A DNA stretch of 64,000 nucleotides from Aurantiacibacter marinus (GTDB lineage: Bacteria > Pseudomonadota > Alphaproteobacteria > Sphingomonadales > Sphingomonadaceae). This document shows positions 7,283-16,950 of the stretch, piece after piece. The notes below the pieces were generated by a model that made no database searches, was not told where the DNA came from, and was given only the letters and a program-made list of their open reading frames with translations. How positions within the stretch are numbered: the first letter of the stretch is position 1; every line of letters starts with the position of its first letter. A program made the position numbers and the translations under genes. The stretch is from contig NZ_LDCP01000002.1 of the NCBI RefSeq assembly GCF_001021555.1, positions 372,001-436,000 on the forward strand, given 5' to 3'.

Positions 7283-9502
7283 TTAACCTTCTGCTGGCCG
7301 GGCGACGGCAGGAACCCCGCCCTGCTCACCTTCAGCACCATCTTCGTCACCATCCTTGCGGCCGTATCCGTATCCATAACCATAGCCATAACCATAGCCA
7401 TAAGATGAATTGCGTTCGTCCAGCTTCGTCACAATCACGCCGAGAACATTGGCATGGCTCTGCTCGAGCCGCGCAAGAGCATTTTCGACGAAGCGCCATT
7501 TGCCCGCATTTGCTTCGATCGCAAGCAGGACGGCATTCACCAGGCCGGCGATCAAGGGTGCATCGGCAAGGCCAAGCACTGGCGGGCCATCGATGATCAC
7601 CAGATCATATTCCTTTTCGACCTCGTCGAGCAGGGTCGAAAAGCGCGAGCCGGACAGCAGTTCTGCCGCAGACGCGCTGTTGCGGCCAGCAGCGATGATA
7701 TCGAAATTGTCCATATCGGGCGCTTTGAGGAGAACATCGTGCCATGACGCTTCCCCGCGCAGCACCTGGGAGAGGCCCATACTGGATTCAAGCGACAGGT
7801 AGGTTCGTAGCACGGAGTTGCGGATATCAGCATCAACAAGCAAGACCCGCTTTTCCTGCCTCGCGGCGATGGAAGCCAGTGCGATTGCGCTGGAACTTTT
7901 TCCTTCGCCGGGACGAGAGCTGGTGATCATGATCGATTTCGGCAGGATCCCCTTATTCAGTGCAGCAGCAGAGCTGAGCGCACTGAAATATGCCTCGTAA
8001 ACGCCGGTATATGGCGTGTTGATTTCCTGAACCAGATCGTCTTCCTCGCTTTTCGGGATGCTGGCGACAACCGGCAGGCCGAGCCGCTCCGAAACTTCGC
8101 GAGGATCGCGCAGGCTCTGGTTGAGTTGTTCACGCAGGAACACGACACCCGATGCAGCAAGCAGGCCGATGAACAGCGAAAGTAGCACGTTCTGCGACAG
8201 GCTGGGCGACCATGGCCCACCCGGCATGCGGGCGGTATCCACGATGGTGACGTTGTTCTCGCCTACATCGGCGACGCCGATTTCGCGGTAACGCTGTAGC
8301 AAGCCGTTATACAGCTCGCGGTTTGTGTCCACTTCGCGCTGGAGTATATTATACTGGACGCTCCGCCCGCGCTGATCCTGGAATTCCGCGCGCAATTCAT
8401 TCACGCGCGTCTGCAGTTGCCGTTCCCGCGACAGGGCCTGCGTATAGCGGTCGCTAACGCTGCCTTCCGCACGCCGCTGCTCGCGGACGATTTCACTGTC
8501 GAGCTGCGCGATTTGCGCGGAAAGCGCTTCGATGGGTGGATATTGATCGGCAAAGCGGGTGCGCAATTCAGCACGCTGGGTCACCAGCGTTGCCCTCTGC
8601 CCGCGCAATGCCGCCAATACGCCGAGGTCTTGCTCATCAAGAGACGCGCCGGGCGCGGTTAACGTACTTTGTGCCGCGATACGGTCCGCTGTGGCCTGCG
8701 CCAATGCGGCATTGAGGGCCTGCAAATCGCTCGCAACCATCGTCTGGGATGCTGTTTCACCGCTGCCGCCGTCACTGGGCGACTGGATCGTGAAGAGATT
8801 GTTGGCCGCACCATACTGGATCAATTCGCGCTCCGCCTCTTCCAGCCTGACGCGCAATTCACTCAGCCGTTCTTCAAGGAACTGGCGTGCCTCGACCGTG
8901 GCGCCGAAGCGGCGATCCAGGTTGGAGGAGATGTATTCTTCCGCCCAGGCATTGGCGACCTGCATCGACACCAGCGGATCAGGACTGATGAAGCTGATAT
9001 CCACCAGCGAAGACCGTTCCACCGGCGTGATGTCGAGATTGGCCAACAAAACCGCAGTAAGCTGACGTTCCGGGTTGTTTTCAGGAAGGCCCGTCAGACC
9101 AAAGGCTTCAATGAATCGTTCATCCTGGGCAAGATTCATCTCGCGCACTACACGCTCGGCCAGGGAACGGGCCCGCAATATCTGATACTGCGTCTCATAA
9201 TATTGCTGGTCACGCATCCGTTCATCAACGGTCACGCCTTCAACACCGACAACCGAATTATCCACCCGGCTGATTTCGAGCCTGGAACTTGCCCGGTACA
9301 GCGTGGTTTCCAGCAGCGTGGCGACGATGCCTATGATCAGGCTTGCAGCCACGATCGCCACAATAAGCCAGCGATTGTTCCGCACTGCCTGCATGACCTG
9401 TTCGATCATTGGTCCCATCGAAAGGGTCTGCATGCTGGGGTTCATGCCTTCGCGCATGTCGGATGTGTCCTGCACTATGGGCTGGATGCGATTGTTTGCC
9501 AT
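7283..9502 (-). CDS. wzc: Wzc-type polysaccharide co-polymerase / tyrosine autokinase
   Basis: Predicted 739-residue inner-membrane protein that controls chain length and export of a polysaccharide through cycles of tyrosine phosphorylation. A Wzz domain begins with a membrane helix (about residues 44-65), followed by a long periplasmic coiled coil rich in Arg, Glu and Gln (about 200-400) and a second helix (about 435-455). The cytoplasmic BY-kinase domain has Walker A SSRPGEGKSSSA (about 531-542), Walker A' LLVDADIR and Walker B LVIIDGPP. The C-terminus carries seven consecutive Tyr-Gly pairs, the expected autophosphorylation cluster but unusually regular. It lies 5 bases after the Wza-type gene. 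Confidence 0.95.
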   Translation of the reverse strand: MANNRIQPIVQDTSDMREGMNPSMQTLSMGPMIEQVMQAVRNNRWLIVAIVAASLIIGIVATLLETTLYRASSRLEISRVDNSVVGVEGVTVDERMRDQQYYETQYQILRARSLAERVVREMNLAQDERFIEAFGLTGLPENNPERQLTAVLLANLDITPVERSSLVDISFISPDPLVSMQVANAWAEEYISSNLDRRFGATVEARQFLEERLSELRVRLEEAERELIQYGAANNLFTIQSPSDGGSGETASQTMVASDLQALNAALAQATADRIAAQSTLTAPGASLDEQDLGVLAALRGQRATLVTQRAELRTRFADQYPPIEALSAQIAQLDSEIVREQRRAEGSVSDRYTQALSRERQLQTRVNELRAEFQDQRGRSVQYNILQREVDTNRELYNGLLQRYREIGVADVGENNVTIVDTARMPGGPWSPSLSQNVLLSLFIGLLAASGVVFLREQLNQSLRDPREVSERLGLPVVASIPKSEEDDLVQEINTPYTGVYEAYFSALSSAAALNKGILPKSIMITSSRPGEGKSSSAIALASIAARQEKRVLLVDADIRNSVLRTYLSLESSMGLSQVLRGEASWHDVLLKAPDMDNFDIIAAGRNSASAAELLSGSRFSTLLDEVEKEYDLVIIDGPPVLGLADAPLIAGLVNAVLLAIEANAGKWRFVENALARLEQSHANVLGVIVTKLDERNSSYGYGYGYGYGYGYGRKDGDEDGAEGEQGGVPAVARPAEG
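7361..7402 (-). repeat. Tyr-Gly codon repeat in the Wzc tail
   Basis: Fourteen codons encode seven Tyr-Gly dipeptides. At DNA level this is an imperfect hexanucleotide repeat (TATGGC/TATGGT on the coding strand). Gain or loss of whole units would change the number of phosphorylatable tyrosines without shifting the frame. Confidence 0.9.
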
Positions 9503-9507
9503 CGTTG

Positions 9508-10230
9508 TTACCTTATCACCCGCTCAAGCAGAACAAGAGGCGTAGCGATCGCTGTTGTCAGCGACAGAATGCTTTCCAGACGGCGGCGTCCCGGTGAATC
9601 ACCAACGATCACGATATCGCTGGGGTAGATTACAGGGTCGGCGTAATTGCCGCGCTGGATGCCCTCGACGTTGTAAACGCCGATATAACGCTCTTCGCCC
9701 ACCGTGCGGAACACCAGCACTTCATCCTTGTCGGCATATTCATCCATGCCCCCGCCGATCGCGACAGCTTCCATCAGCGTAATAGGTGCGACGATGGGAT
9801 AGCGGCCCGGATTGGAGACCTCTCCGCCAATAGTAAACAATCGCTGGCTGCGTTCGGTTATGCGCGTCGAAACATCGGGTTCCAGCACATAGGTGCCACG
9901 CAGGCGCGATTCGATTTCAAGCGAAAGCTCTTCCGGACTGCGGCCGGCTGCCTGGACAGTGCCGATAAGCGGGAAATCAATCGAACCCGTTGCTCCGACC
10001 TGTACTTCGCGGGTCAGTTCAGGAACGCTGAAAACGTCGATCTGGAGGACATCAAGCGGACGCAGCAGATTGTCCTGCACGTCGGGCAGGAAATCACCCT
10101 CGCCAGGCGTGGGCATGGTCGAGTAATCGGCTATCGAGACGCCAGGCGCTCCGCCCATCGGCGGCGGAGAAGCACATGCAGCAAGCAGCGGCAGAACCAG
10201 CAGAACAGCGAATTTCCGTAAGTTGAACAA
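9508..10230 (-). CDS. Wza-type polysaccharide export lipoprotein
   Basis: Predicted 240-residue outer-membrane/periplasmic export protein. From a TTG start at 10230 it reads as a short basic n-region, a hydrophobic core and the lipobox LLAAC, so Cys about 19 would be lipidated. A purine-rich GAGGG precedes this TTG by a suitable distance. The nearest upstream ATG (10365) would add 45 non-signal residues and overlap the next gene by 89 bases, so I reject it. The mature part holds a Poly_export domain (about 50-130, with DVLQIDVFSVPELTREVQV) and one or two SLBB domains (about 135-225, with FTIGGEVSNPGRYPI). It is shorter than E. coli Wza, as is usual in sphingomonads. Confidence 0.9.
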   Translation of the reverse strand: MFNLRKFAVLLVLPLLAACASPPPMGGAPGVSIADYSTMPTPGEGDFLPDVQDNLLRPLDVLQIDVFSVPELTREVQVGATGSIDFPLIGTVQAAGRSPEELSLEIESRLRGTYVLEPDVSTRITERSQRLFTIGGEVSNPGRYPIVAPITLMEAVAIGGGMDEYADKDEVLVFRTVGEERYIGVYNVEGIQRGNYADPVIYPSDIVIVGDSPGRRRLESILSLTTAIATPLVLLERVIR

Positions 10231-10276
10231 TGCGTTACCCTCAGCAACAATTTTGAATTCGCGGAAGCGAAAAGGC

Positions 10277-11725
10277 CTATGACTTTGGCTGCGAATGCGC
10301 AACCTGTAAGGCATCATCCGTCCCCGAAACAGGACGTAGTACCGTCGCGAGACAATAAACCGCAAAGATCATCGCCAGCGGTGTACGAAGCGGATAGTCG
10401 ACAAGGCTGCCAGCAGCAAAAAGCGCCAGCAGCATCAGGGCCAGCAAGGTCTGCCGCCGGCCGGCAGTGCCGCTACTGCCGGACCGCACCATTTTCACCG
10501 CTGCGCGCAATATCAGCACCGCGAACAGAACCAAAATCACCGCGGCAAAGGCACCGCCTTCGATAAAGAACTGGATCCAGTCGTTATGCGCCTGGTTGAG
10601 ATAGCGCGGCCCCAGCGTCTCTGCCGGCTCGATGGTGCGATAGGCCTGCTCGAAGGCGCCGAAGCCTGCGCCCCATGGCATGTAATCCTGCAACATCTGC
10701 CAGAAATAGGGCAGCAACTGCGTCCGCTGCTCTCCCAACGGATCCTGTTCGACAAGGCGCGTGAGCCCCGTCAGGCGGTTCTGCGCAAACAGCATGGCAG
10801 CCAGGATTGCCGCACCTGCAACCGGCAGAACGGCATAAAGCAGGCGCAGCGCCACGCTGCCCTTGCCATAGCCATCGCCACTGCGCAGCATGATAAACTG
10901 GCGGATCGATGTCAGTGCAAACACCAGCACCAATACCAGCAGGCCGGCGCGAGAAGCGTTCACCAGAATCCCTATGACCAGCAATGCCGCAATCGATGCA
11001 CCACCGATGCGAAACGGCCAGTCGCTGCCGCCCCATTCTTCCTGCAGACGGTCAATCGCGGCAAGCAGTGCAATCCCGCAGAAAATCGCATTGTGATTGC
11101 GATTGGCAAACAAACCAACCGCAGAACCATTGTTGGTAATATCGTAGAAATAGAGATTGTCAGCCGAAGGCAGTGCCAGCTGGACCACACCCAAAAATGC
11201 GCTGAACGCTCCGATGCTTACAAATACCCATAACGTCTGGCGCCGTTCAGCCCTGTCCATCCAGGCCAGCAGCGCAAGGGCGGCTGCAGGCACGGCAAGC
11301 GAAGCCAGCGAGTTCCAGGTGGCTGCTGGCGAGAAGGTAATCGGCCGCCATATATCCTCCATCCCGGCTGCAACGCCGATACGGTAGATGATGTCGCGTC
11401 CGGCAAGATCCTGCCAGATCGAGGGCGGAAGCTTGATCAGCTGCATCACCATCGTAGCGGCCAGAAGGCCAAGCAGAACCATAGGCCATTTGACCGCGCG
11501 CAGCCGGTCCGCTGGCATCTTCCAGGCGGCAAATGCCAGCACCAGCACACTGACCACGCGAAGGACCGGCAAGCTTTCGACATCATAGCGCGACGCGCCG
11601 CCAAGCAGCGCCACGAAGCTGGCAAAAGCGGCAAATCCCCAGAATGCGCGGCTCATGTCAGCAAACACGTTGCCGGACAGCGGCACCGCGCGCTGGCGCG
11701 CCGATTTCTTGCGTGAGCTGGCCAT
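10277..11725 (-). CDS. O-antigen ligase family membrane protein (Wzy_C domain)
   Basis: Predicted 482-residue polytopic membrane protein with about eleven hydrophobic helices. A large periplasmic loop lies between the late helices (about residues 310-400) and contains the motif region MPWGAGFGAFEQAYR and NQAHNDWIQFFIEGG. The NxAHNxxxQ-like histidine is characteristic of O-antigen ligases and Wzy_C polymerases. It would join polysaccharide chains to a lipid or protein acceptor, or polymerise repeat units; since another polymerase-like protein is encoded at 2058, a ligase role is preferred but not proven. It lies 6 bases after the VanZ-like gene and 46 bases before the Wza-type gene. Confidence 0.88.
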   Translation of the reverse strand: MASSRKKSARQRAVPLSGNVFADMSRAFWGFAAFASFVALLGGASRYDVESLPVLRVVSVLVLAFAAWKMPADRLRAVKWPMVLLGLLAATMVMQLIKLPPSIWQDLAGRDIIYRIGVAAGMEDIWRPITFSPAATWNSLASLAVPAAALALLAWMDRAERRQTLWVFVSIGAFSAFLGVVQLALPSADNLYFYDITNNGSAVGLFANRNHNAIFCGIALLAAIDRLQEEWGGSDWPFRIGGASIAALLVIGILVNASRAGLLVLVLVFALTSIRQFIMLRSGDGYGKGSVALRLLYAVLPVAGAAILAAMLFAQNRLTGLTRLVEQDPLGEQRTQLLPYFWQMLQDYMPWGAGFGAFEQAYRTIEPAETLGPRYLNQAHNDWIQFFIEGGAFAAVILVLFAVLILRAAVKMVRSGSSGTAGRRQTLLALMLLALFAAGSLVDYPLRTPLAMIFAVYCLATVLRPVSGTDDALQVAHSQPKS

Positions 11726-11731
11726 TATTCC

Positions 11732-12127
11732 CTAATGCTTTCCATCGACGCGGCCGCGCTGGGCCGAATCGCCTTCTTCCTCGACAGCCGATTCACCGGG
11801 CGCCATTACGCCGCGGAGGTAGAGCCAGATACGGTAATAGACAACTCCGACTGTGGCCGCGATAACATCCGTTACGAAATCACTCCATTCGCCGTGGCGA
11901 TGCAGGCTTGTTGTGCCCTGCGCCAACTCAATTCCGCCGCCAAGCATGACCAGCGCGGTCCAGATTGTAACAAGGCGCAATTTCGGAAAGGCTGCCGGCG
12001 TCAGCACTCCAAGCACAACAAATGCAACCCCGTGATACCCGGCCCCGCCCAAACCGCCCCAACTGGGCGGGATAAACGCGAACCATAAGGTCGCTGCTAT
12101 CGCCAGAAACCAGACTAAGCGCATCAT
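11732..12127 (-). CDS. VanZ-like membrane protein
   Basis: Predicted 131-residue protein with four hydrophobic helices (about residues 3-17, 27-44, 52-68 and 82-105). The segment GGGIELAQGTTSLHRHGEWSD followed by VTDVIAATVG matches the VanZ-like family signature (E-x-x-Q ... R-x-x-x-x-D ... D-x-x-x-N-x-x-G pattern, here with A for N). The function of this family outside glycopeptide resistance is not established; members often sit in exopolysaccharide clusters. It is the first gene of the leftward polysaccharide arm, with a charged hydrophilic tail. Two adjacent ATG codons (12127 and 12124) could serve as start. Confidence 0.82.
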   Translation of the reverse strand: MMRLVWFLAIAATLWFAFIPPSWGGLGGAGYHGVAFVVLGVLTPAAFPKLRLVTIWTALVMLGGGIELAQGTTSLHRHGEWSDFVTDVIAATVGVVYYRIWLYLRGVMAPGESAVEEEGDSAQRGRVDGKH

Positions 12128-12206
12128 CTGAAATTCGTGCCTTTCCCGGCCTGCCGGTTGAATTGTACACGCGGTCCATGTGCCCAGCTTGCTGAACGCG
12201 CGATGT

Positions 12207-13538
12207 TCAATGCTCCTGGCGCGGGTAATCTTCTGCTGCCAAGCGCGTCATCAGGATTGCTGCGCGCTGGGCCTGTCGGATAAAGCTGGCAAGATCGACG
12301 CTTTCGCCCTCTGCATGGGCGCCGCTGCCGTTCGGCCCCATTCCCGCCAGCCCGTCTGTGTAGGGCGCTACAAAGCTGATATCGGCAGCCCCGCGAAGCG
12401 CTGGCGGAAACTCTGCCATTTGCTCCAGCCCCATATCGGCATTGATCACATTGAGCCGCGCCAGCAGTGCGCGGTTGGCATCCGTGGGCGACATTGGCGG
12501 GTAGCGGAAGTTGAAGCTGATCTGCGCATCGGTGCCGGTCAGATTGTTATCGACAATCACCTGCATGGCGGCAGCAACACGCTCTGTCTGCTCCTGCGAA
12601 ATCGTGCGCAAATCACCGCGCGCAACGGCGCTGTCCGGTATGATATTGGTCTTGCCTATGGTGGTGGCGGAAAGATTGTCCTCGCCCATCTCGGCCGGTG
12701 TGCCGCCCGCCATGAAGCCGACATTATAGGTAAGGTTTTCCTCCGGCAATTCGCGGCGGAAGGCATCCAGAATGCGCGTCATTTCATATATCGCGCCATA
12801 GCCCGCGCCGTCGGTGAAAATGCGTGAGGAGTGACCGCTTTGGCCGGTGGTATTCAGCGTCCAGTTGTTTGAGGAACGCCGCGCAACAACGCCCATATCG
12901 CGCTCCTCCATCACCGCCAGCCCTTCAAACCCCAGCGCAACATCAGCCCATTGGCCCGTTCGGATCAAATGCTCGCGCGATTGCTCGATAGGATAGCCGG
13001 CATCCTCCTCGTCCCCGGTCAGCGCGACAACGATATTGGCGCTGTCCAGAGTGCCTGCCGCCTGCATGGCGCGAAGCGCAGAGAGGATCACGATGATCCC
13101 GCCCTTGTTGTCATTCACGCCGGGGCCGATGGCGGTATCGCCGTCGCGGATGAACGTCTGGAAGGGCGATGTCGGCTCGAACACCGTGTCGATGTGGCCA
13201 ATCATCAGGATGCGCGTCGCACCGGGATTGCCCTCATGCCGGGCGAACAGATGGCCTGCGCGATCGACGTGGCTCTGGTCGATAAATTCGGTGGTGAAAC
13301 CGAGCGCCTCGAATTCAGGGATGAGCAAGTCCGCAACCGCGCGCACGCCTTCGTGGTTGTGCGTGCCGGAATTGATATTCACCATCGCTTCAAGCAATGC
13401 GACATCATCCTCGAAGCCCGCTTCCACGGCGGAAGTGATGGCTTGCTCAGGCGGCGCAAGCTGAGCTGCAGCAGGGGCGGAGAGAACAAGGGCGGAAAGG
13501 ACAAATGCGGCCGGGCCGCGCATATGGTGCATGATCAT
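12207..13538 (-). CDS. Secreted M20 family metallopeptidase (glutamate carboxypeptidase-like)
   Basis: Predicted 443-residue exported zinc peptidase. A signal peptide ends near APAAAQLAPP. The di-zinc motifs of the M20 family are visible: IGHIDTVFE (His and Asp), GPGVNDNKGG (bridging Asp), LTGDEEDAG (general-base Glu followed by ligand Glu), then a dimerisation lid domain (about residues 215-330) and GSGAHAEGESVD near the C-terminus supplying the last His. This matches the carboxypeptidase G2-like branch, which cleaves C-terminal glutamate or similar dipeptides. The start is uncertain: ATG at 13538, 13532 or 13523 all leave a usable signal peptide. It stands alone; its neighbours are unrelated. 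Confidence 0.92.
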   Translation of the reverse strand: MIMHHMRGPAAFVLSALVLSAPAAAQLAPPEQAITSAVEAGFEDDVALLEAMVNINSGTHNHEGVRAVADLLIPEFEALGFTTEFIDQSHVDRAGHLFARHEGNPGATRILMIGHIDTVFEPTSPFQTFIRDGDTAIGPGVNDNKGGIIVILSALRAMQAAGTLDSANIVVALTGDEEDAGYPIEQSREHLIRTGQWADVALGFEGLAVMEERDMGVVARRSSNNWTLNTTGQSGHSSRIFTDGAGYGAIYEMTRILDAFRRELPEENLTYNVGFMAGGTPAEMGEDNLSATTIGKTNIIPDSAVARGDLRTISQEQTERVAAAMQVIVDNNLTGTDAQISFNFRYPPMSPTDANRALLARLNVINADMGLEQMAEFPPALRGAADISFVAPYTDGLAGMGPNGSGAHAEGESVDLASFIRQAQRAAILMTRLAAEDYPRQEH

Positions 13539-13580
13539 GCCGCAATGATTAGCCCAGCAAGCGCGCCCTGCCAATTGCTA

Positions 13581-14126
13581 CTAAAGTTTCGCCAACATCC
13601 AGGCTGCCACTCCAAGCAAGGCCAATGCGGATACTGCCCTGACAGCAGTGCTGTGTGCCTGTTTGATGACCAACCGGCCCAACCGGTTTCCACCAAGCAC
13701 GAGGATCACGTGGATTGCTGTCGCGATCGACAGATAAATGCCGGTCAAAAGCAGATATTGCTGAGTGATCGCGCGCTGCGGATCGATGAAATTGGGCAGC
13801 ACCGTCAGGAAAAACATCGCCGCCTTGGCGTTGAGGACATTGATCAGCAAACCGCGCAAAAAGGCCAGGCGGCTCGTCTGCTGCACGGAGTTGGCCCATG
13901 ATGCCTGATCGGCAGGATCACGCCAGGCATCCCACGCCAGCCAGACCATGAATGCAACTCCGGTAAGACAGATGCCCTGATACAGCAGCGGATACTCTGC
14001 CACCAATTGCGCCAGCCCGAACACTGCCGCCAGCGCGAGCAAGCCGAGGCCGAGCGCAATGCCGAGCGTTGCCGCAAAACCAGCGCGCCTGCCCTGCCGC
14101 GCGCTGAGGAGCGCCAGCCAGACCAT
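13581..14126 (-). CDS. LysE/RhtB family exporter, N-terminus lacking a standard start codon
   Basis: Inner-membrane amino-acid exporter of the LysE/RhtB family, which extrudes amino acids or analogues. Five to six hydrophobic helices are visible across 181 residues, with NVLNAKAAMFFLTVLPNFI as the conserved central motif. The first ATG is at 14126, but the family signature runs across it: the codons just upstream in frame read LTAFLIELTPGPN, which with the downstream MVWLALLSARQG makes the complete conserved N-terminal helix. The open frame continues to a TAG at 14211-14213 without any ATG, GTG or TTG. The true start is therefore a rare codon (CTG at 14177 or ATC at 14195 are in frame), or the gene is damaged at its 5' end. 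Confidence 0.8.
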   Translation of the reverse strand: MVWLALLSARQGRRAGFAATLGIALGLGLLALAAVFGLAQLVAEYPLLYQGICLTGVAFMVWLAWDAWRDPADQASWANSVQQTSRLAFLRGLLINVLNAKAAMFFLTVLPNFIDPQRAITQQYLLLTGIYLSIATAIHVILVLGGNRLGRLVIKQAHSTAVRAVSALALLGVAAWMLAKL

Positions 14127-14346
14127 GTTCGGGCCGGGAGTGAGCTCGATCAGGAAGGCCGTCAGCGCGAAGGACAGGGTTAGGGTAGAGAGGATGGGGT
14201 TGGGTTTCCGCTATATGCGCGCTTTCACAGTGGGAATGATGGTTCTCTCGGGCTCTGCACATGGGATACCTTGGGGGTTGACTCGATCACCCAAGGGAAA
14301 TTTGAACAACGACGAAAACTCAAAATCGCTTAATGTCGCAAAGGCT

Positions 14347-14709
14347 TTAATTTGTAAGTGGCATGATTGGATTTTGGCCGCCGCTCATCCAATCCAAATA
14401 TGCGTTGCCTCCTTGTATCATGCCGCTCTCAAAAGATGACTGGTCGCGCAGCCACCTAGTTAGAGTCTTCTGACCTGCTTTTCCGAATGCAGCCTCAAAC
14501 GACACGGCCATGATGGCAAAAACTCCAGCATCATCTAACCCAAGTGATTGCGTGGCTGCGTCGCAAAATCCCGCCGTCCAGCCTATTTGTTGATCAGTTG
14601 GCTTTGGCGTTCCAAAAATGCCCTTCTTCACAAAAAGTTCTGAATTCATCGAAAGAACATTGACGCAGGTCTTTGTTACAACCGCAATTTTTTCGTCGTC
14701 CGACCCCAT
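14347..14709 (-). CDS. Hypothetical protein coupled to sdhA
   Basis: I do not recognise this 120-residue protein. It has no signal peptide or membrane segment; it reads as mixed helical with three cysteines and a Gly/Asn-rich tail (GMIQGGNAYLDWMSGG). Its ATG overlaps the stop codon of sdhA in a TGATG arrangement, so it would be translated by coupling as the last gene of the sdh operon. Its sequence is visibly richer in A and T than sdhA, suggesting later acquisition. It takes the place where sdhB is often found. About 220 bases without a recognised gene follow before the exporter. Confidence 0.6.
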   Translation of the reverse strand: MGSDDEKIAVVTKTCVNVLSMNSELFVKKGIFGTPKPTDQQIGWTAGFCDAATQSLGLDDAGVFAIMAVSFEAAFGKAGQKTLTRWLRDQSSFESGMIQGGNAYLDWMSGGQNPIMPLTN

Positions 14710-16553
14710 CAATAAACCCGCTTTTTCGGCTCGATGTACTCCGCATCATCGGTCAGCGTGTACTCATGCACCGGGCGGTAATCGATCTTCACCGTTCCGT
14801 CAGAGCCGCCCCAGCCTTCGAACCATGCGGCGGTGTGCTTCATCCACTCTTTGTCGTTGCGATCGGGGAAATCTTCGTGGGCATGGGCGCCGCGTGATTC
14901 CTTGCGGTTTTCCGCGGAGGCCATCGTCACCACAGCCTGCGCCATCAGATTGTCGAGTTCCATCGTTTCGATGAGGTCGCTGTTCCAGATCAGGGATTGA
15001 TCGTGGACCTTCACGTCCGCCATGCGCTTGTTCGTGGCAGTCAGCTGGCGAACGCCTTCGCTCATGAGCTCGCTGTCACGGAACACGGCGGCGTGGGCCT
15101 GCATCGTTTGCTGCATTTCCTTGCGCAGTTCCGCCGTGGTTGAACCGCCATCGGCAAAGCGGAAATGGTCGAGACGGGTCAGCGCAAGATCAGCCGAGTC
15201 GCCCGGCAATTCATCATGCGCGGTGCCGGCCTTGATAAGCTCGTTCAAACGGAAGCCGGTTGCCCGGCCAAACACCACAAGATCGATCAGCGAGTTGGAG
15301 CCAAGGCGGTTTGCGCCGTGGACGGACACACAGGCCGCTTCGCCAACGGCAAACAGGCCGGGGACCACGGTATCGGGATTGCCGTCCGGGCCGATCGTGA
15401 CGACTTCGCCGTGATAGTTACACGGAATGCCGCCCATGTTGTAATGCACGGTTGGTGTTACCGGCAGCGGCTGGCGGGTCAGGTCGACGCCGGCGAAAAT
15501 CTTGCCGCTTTCGGTGATGCCGGGCAGACGCTCTGCCAGAACGGCGGGGTCGATATGGTCGAGGTGGAGGTGAATGTGATCACCGTTTTCGCCCACGCCG
15601 CGCCCTTCGCGCATTTCCAGCGCCATCGAACGGGAGACAACATCGCGGCTCGCTAGATCCTTTGCGGAGGGAGCATAGCGTTCCATGAACCGCTCGCCTT
15701 CGGAATTGGTGAGGTATCCGCCCTCGCCCCGCGCGCCCTCGGTAATGAGAACGCCCGCGCCGTAAATGCCGGTGGGGTGGAACTGCACGAATTCCATATC
15801 CTGCAATGGCAGGCCTGCGCGCAGCACCATGCCGCCGCCGTCGCCGGTGCATGTGTGAGCGCTGGTGGCAGTGAAATAGCAGCGGCCATAACCACCTGTC
15901 GCCAGCACAACGCCGTGGGCGCGGAAGCGGTGGATCGTGCCATCGTCAAGGCACATGGCGATCACGCCAACACAGCGGCGGTTAGGCCCCTCGCCCGACA
16001 TGATCAGATCGATTGCGAAATATTCAATGAAGAAGTCTGCGGCATACTTCAGGCTCTGCTGATACAGTGCGTGAAGCATGGCGTGGCCGGTACGGTCAGC
16101 CGCGGCGCAGGTGCGCTGCACGGGCGGGCCGTCACCCATGTTCTGCATGTGGCCGCCGAAGGGGCGCTGGTAGATCGTGCCGTCTTCATTGCGAGAAAAC
16201 GGAACGCCTGCATGCTCCAGCTCATACACGGCCTGCGGAGCTTCACGCGCCAGATATTCGATCGCGTCCTGGTCGCCCAGCCAGTCTGCACCTTTCACGG
16301 TGTCATACATGTGCCAGGACCAGTGATCAGGCGTGTTGTTGCCCAGGCTCGCCGCGATGCCGCCCTGCGCTGCCACTGTGTGGGAGCGTGTGGGGAACAC
16401 CTTGGAGATATTCGCCGTTTTCAAGCCGGCTTCGGCAGCGCCCATCGTGGCCCGCAGGCCGGAACCGCCTGCACCCACAACCACCACATCATATGTGTGG
16501 TCGGTGATCGGGTATGCGCGTCCGTTGATTTCAAAAGTTTCCGTACGGGCCAT
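14709..16553 (-). CDS. sdhA: Succinate dehydrogenase flavoprotein subunit
   Basis: Predicted 614-residue subunit that oxidises succinate to fumarate with covalently bound FAD in complex II of the respiratory chain and TCA cycle. The N-terminal dinucleotide fold has [20 protein letters not shown] (about residues 26-45). [10 protein letters not shown] (about 57-66) contains the His that carries [23 protein letters not shown] (about 282-301) holds the catalytic Arg region, and [20 protein letters not shown] is the conserved C-terminal FAD contact. Length is typical for alphaproteobacteria. Start and stop codons overlap sdhD and the small downstream gene. Confidence 0.98.
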   Translation of the reverse strand: MARTETFEINGRAYPITDHTYDVVVVGAGGSGLRATMGAAEAGLKTANISKVFPTRSHTVAAQGGIAASLGNNTPDHWSWHMYDTVKGADWLGDQDAIEYLAREAPQAVYELEHAGVPFSRNEDGTIYQRPFGGHMQNMGDGPPVQRTCAAADRTGHAMLHALYQQSLKYAADFFIEYFAIDLIMSGEGPNRRCVGVIAMCLDDGTIHRFRAHGVVLATGGYGRCYFTATSAHTCTGDGGGMVLRAGLPLQDMEFVQFHPTGIYGAGVLITEGARGEGGYLTNSEGERFMERYAPSAKDLASRDVVSRSMALEMREGRGVGENGDHIHLHLDHIDPAVLAERLPGITESGKIFAGVDLTRQPLPVTPTVHYNMGGIPCNYHGEVVTIGPDGNPDTVVPGLFAVGEAACVSVHGANRLGSNSLIDLVVFGRATGFRLNELIKAGTAHDELPGDSADLALTRLDHFRFADGGSTTAELRKEMQQTMQAHAAVFRDSELMSEGVRQLTATNKRMADVKVHDQSLIWNSDLIETMELDNLMAQAVVTMASAENRKESRGAHAHEDFPDRNDKEWMKHTAAWFEGWGGSDGTVKIDYRPVHEYTLTDDAEYIEPKKRVY

Positions 16554-16942
16554 CAGGCAGCTCCTCCGCCAAAGGCAAGGCGGGCGATGCAGAAGAGGCC
16601 AAAGCCTGCCCCTGCGAAGGTCAAAAGGTTGAGGACGAGAATAGCGGCGAACTTGCTGCCGGCTTCATGCACGTAATCCTCTATCAGCACCTGCAGCCCG
16701 AGCCGCGCGTGCCAGAATGTCGTGACGACCAGCAATGCCATCATGAAGGCGGGGATCGGCTCTGAAATCCAGCCCGATACCGTTGAATGGCTGAGGTCCG
16801 GCAGCATCACCAGCGAGATGATGAGAAACAGCACCGTCACCAGATTACCGACGGCGGTGAAGCGTTGCACCAGCCAGTGATGCGGCCCTTCGTGAGCCGA
16901 ACCGAGACCGCGCACGCGGCCGATGGAAGTTCCGTTACCCAT
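16553..16942 (-). CDS. sdhD: Succinate dehydrogenase membrane anchor subunit
   Basis: Predicted 129-residue hydrophobic anchor of complex II with three membrane helices (about residues 32-52, 65-86 and 100-124). It helps bind haem b and ubiquinone. The segment [20 protein letters not shown] (about 79-98) carries the haem-ligand His and the Asp-Tyr quinone-site residues typical of SdhD. The ATG at 16942 gives the usual N-terminus; longer frames up to 17023 run into sdhC. The stop overlaps the start of sdhA by TGATG, and the gene begins 8 bases after sdhC. Confidence 0.93.
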   Translation of the reverse strand: MGNGTSIGRVRGLGSAHEGPHHWLVQRFTAVGNLVTVLFLIISLVMLPDLSHSTVSGWISEPIPAFMMALLVVTTFWHARLGLQVLIEDYVHEAGSKFAAILVLNLLTFAGAGFGLFCIARLAFGGGAA

Positions 16943-16950
16943 TGTAAGTC

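Noticed and set aside
12951-13901. 316-codon frame opposite the M20 peptidase and LysE genes
   Set aside because: It crosses two well-supported genes and has no recognisable domain.
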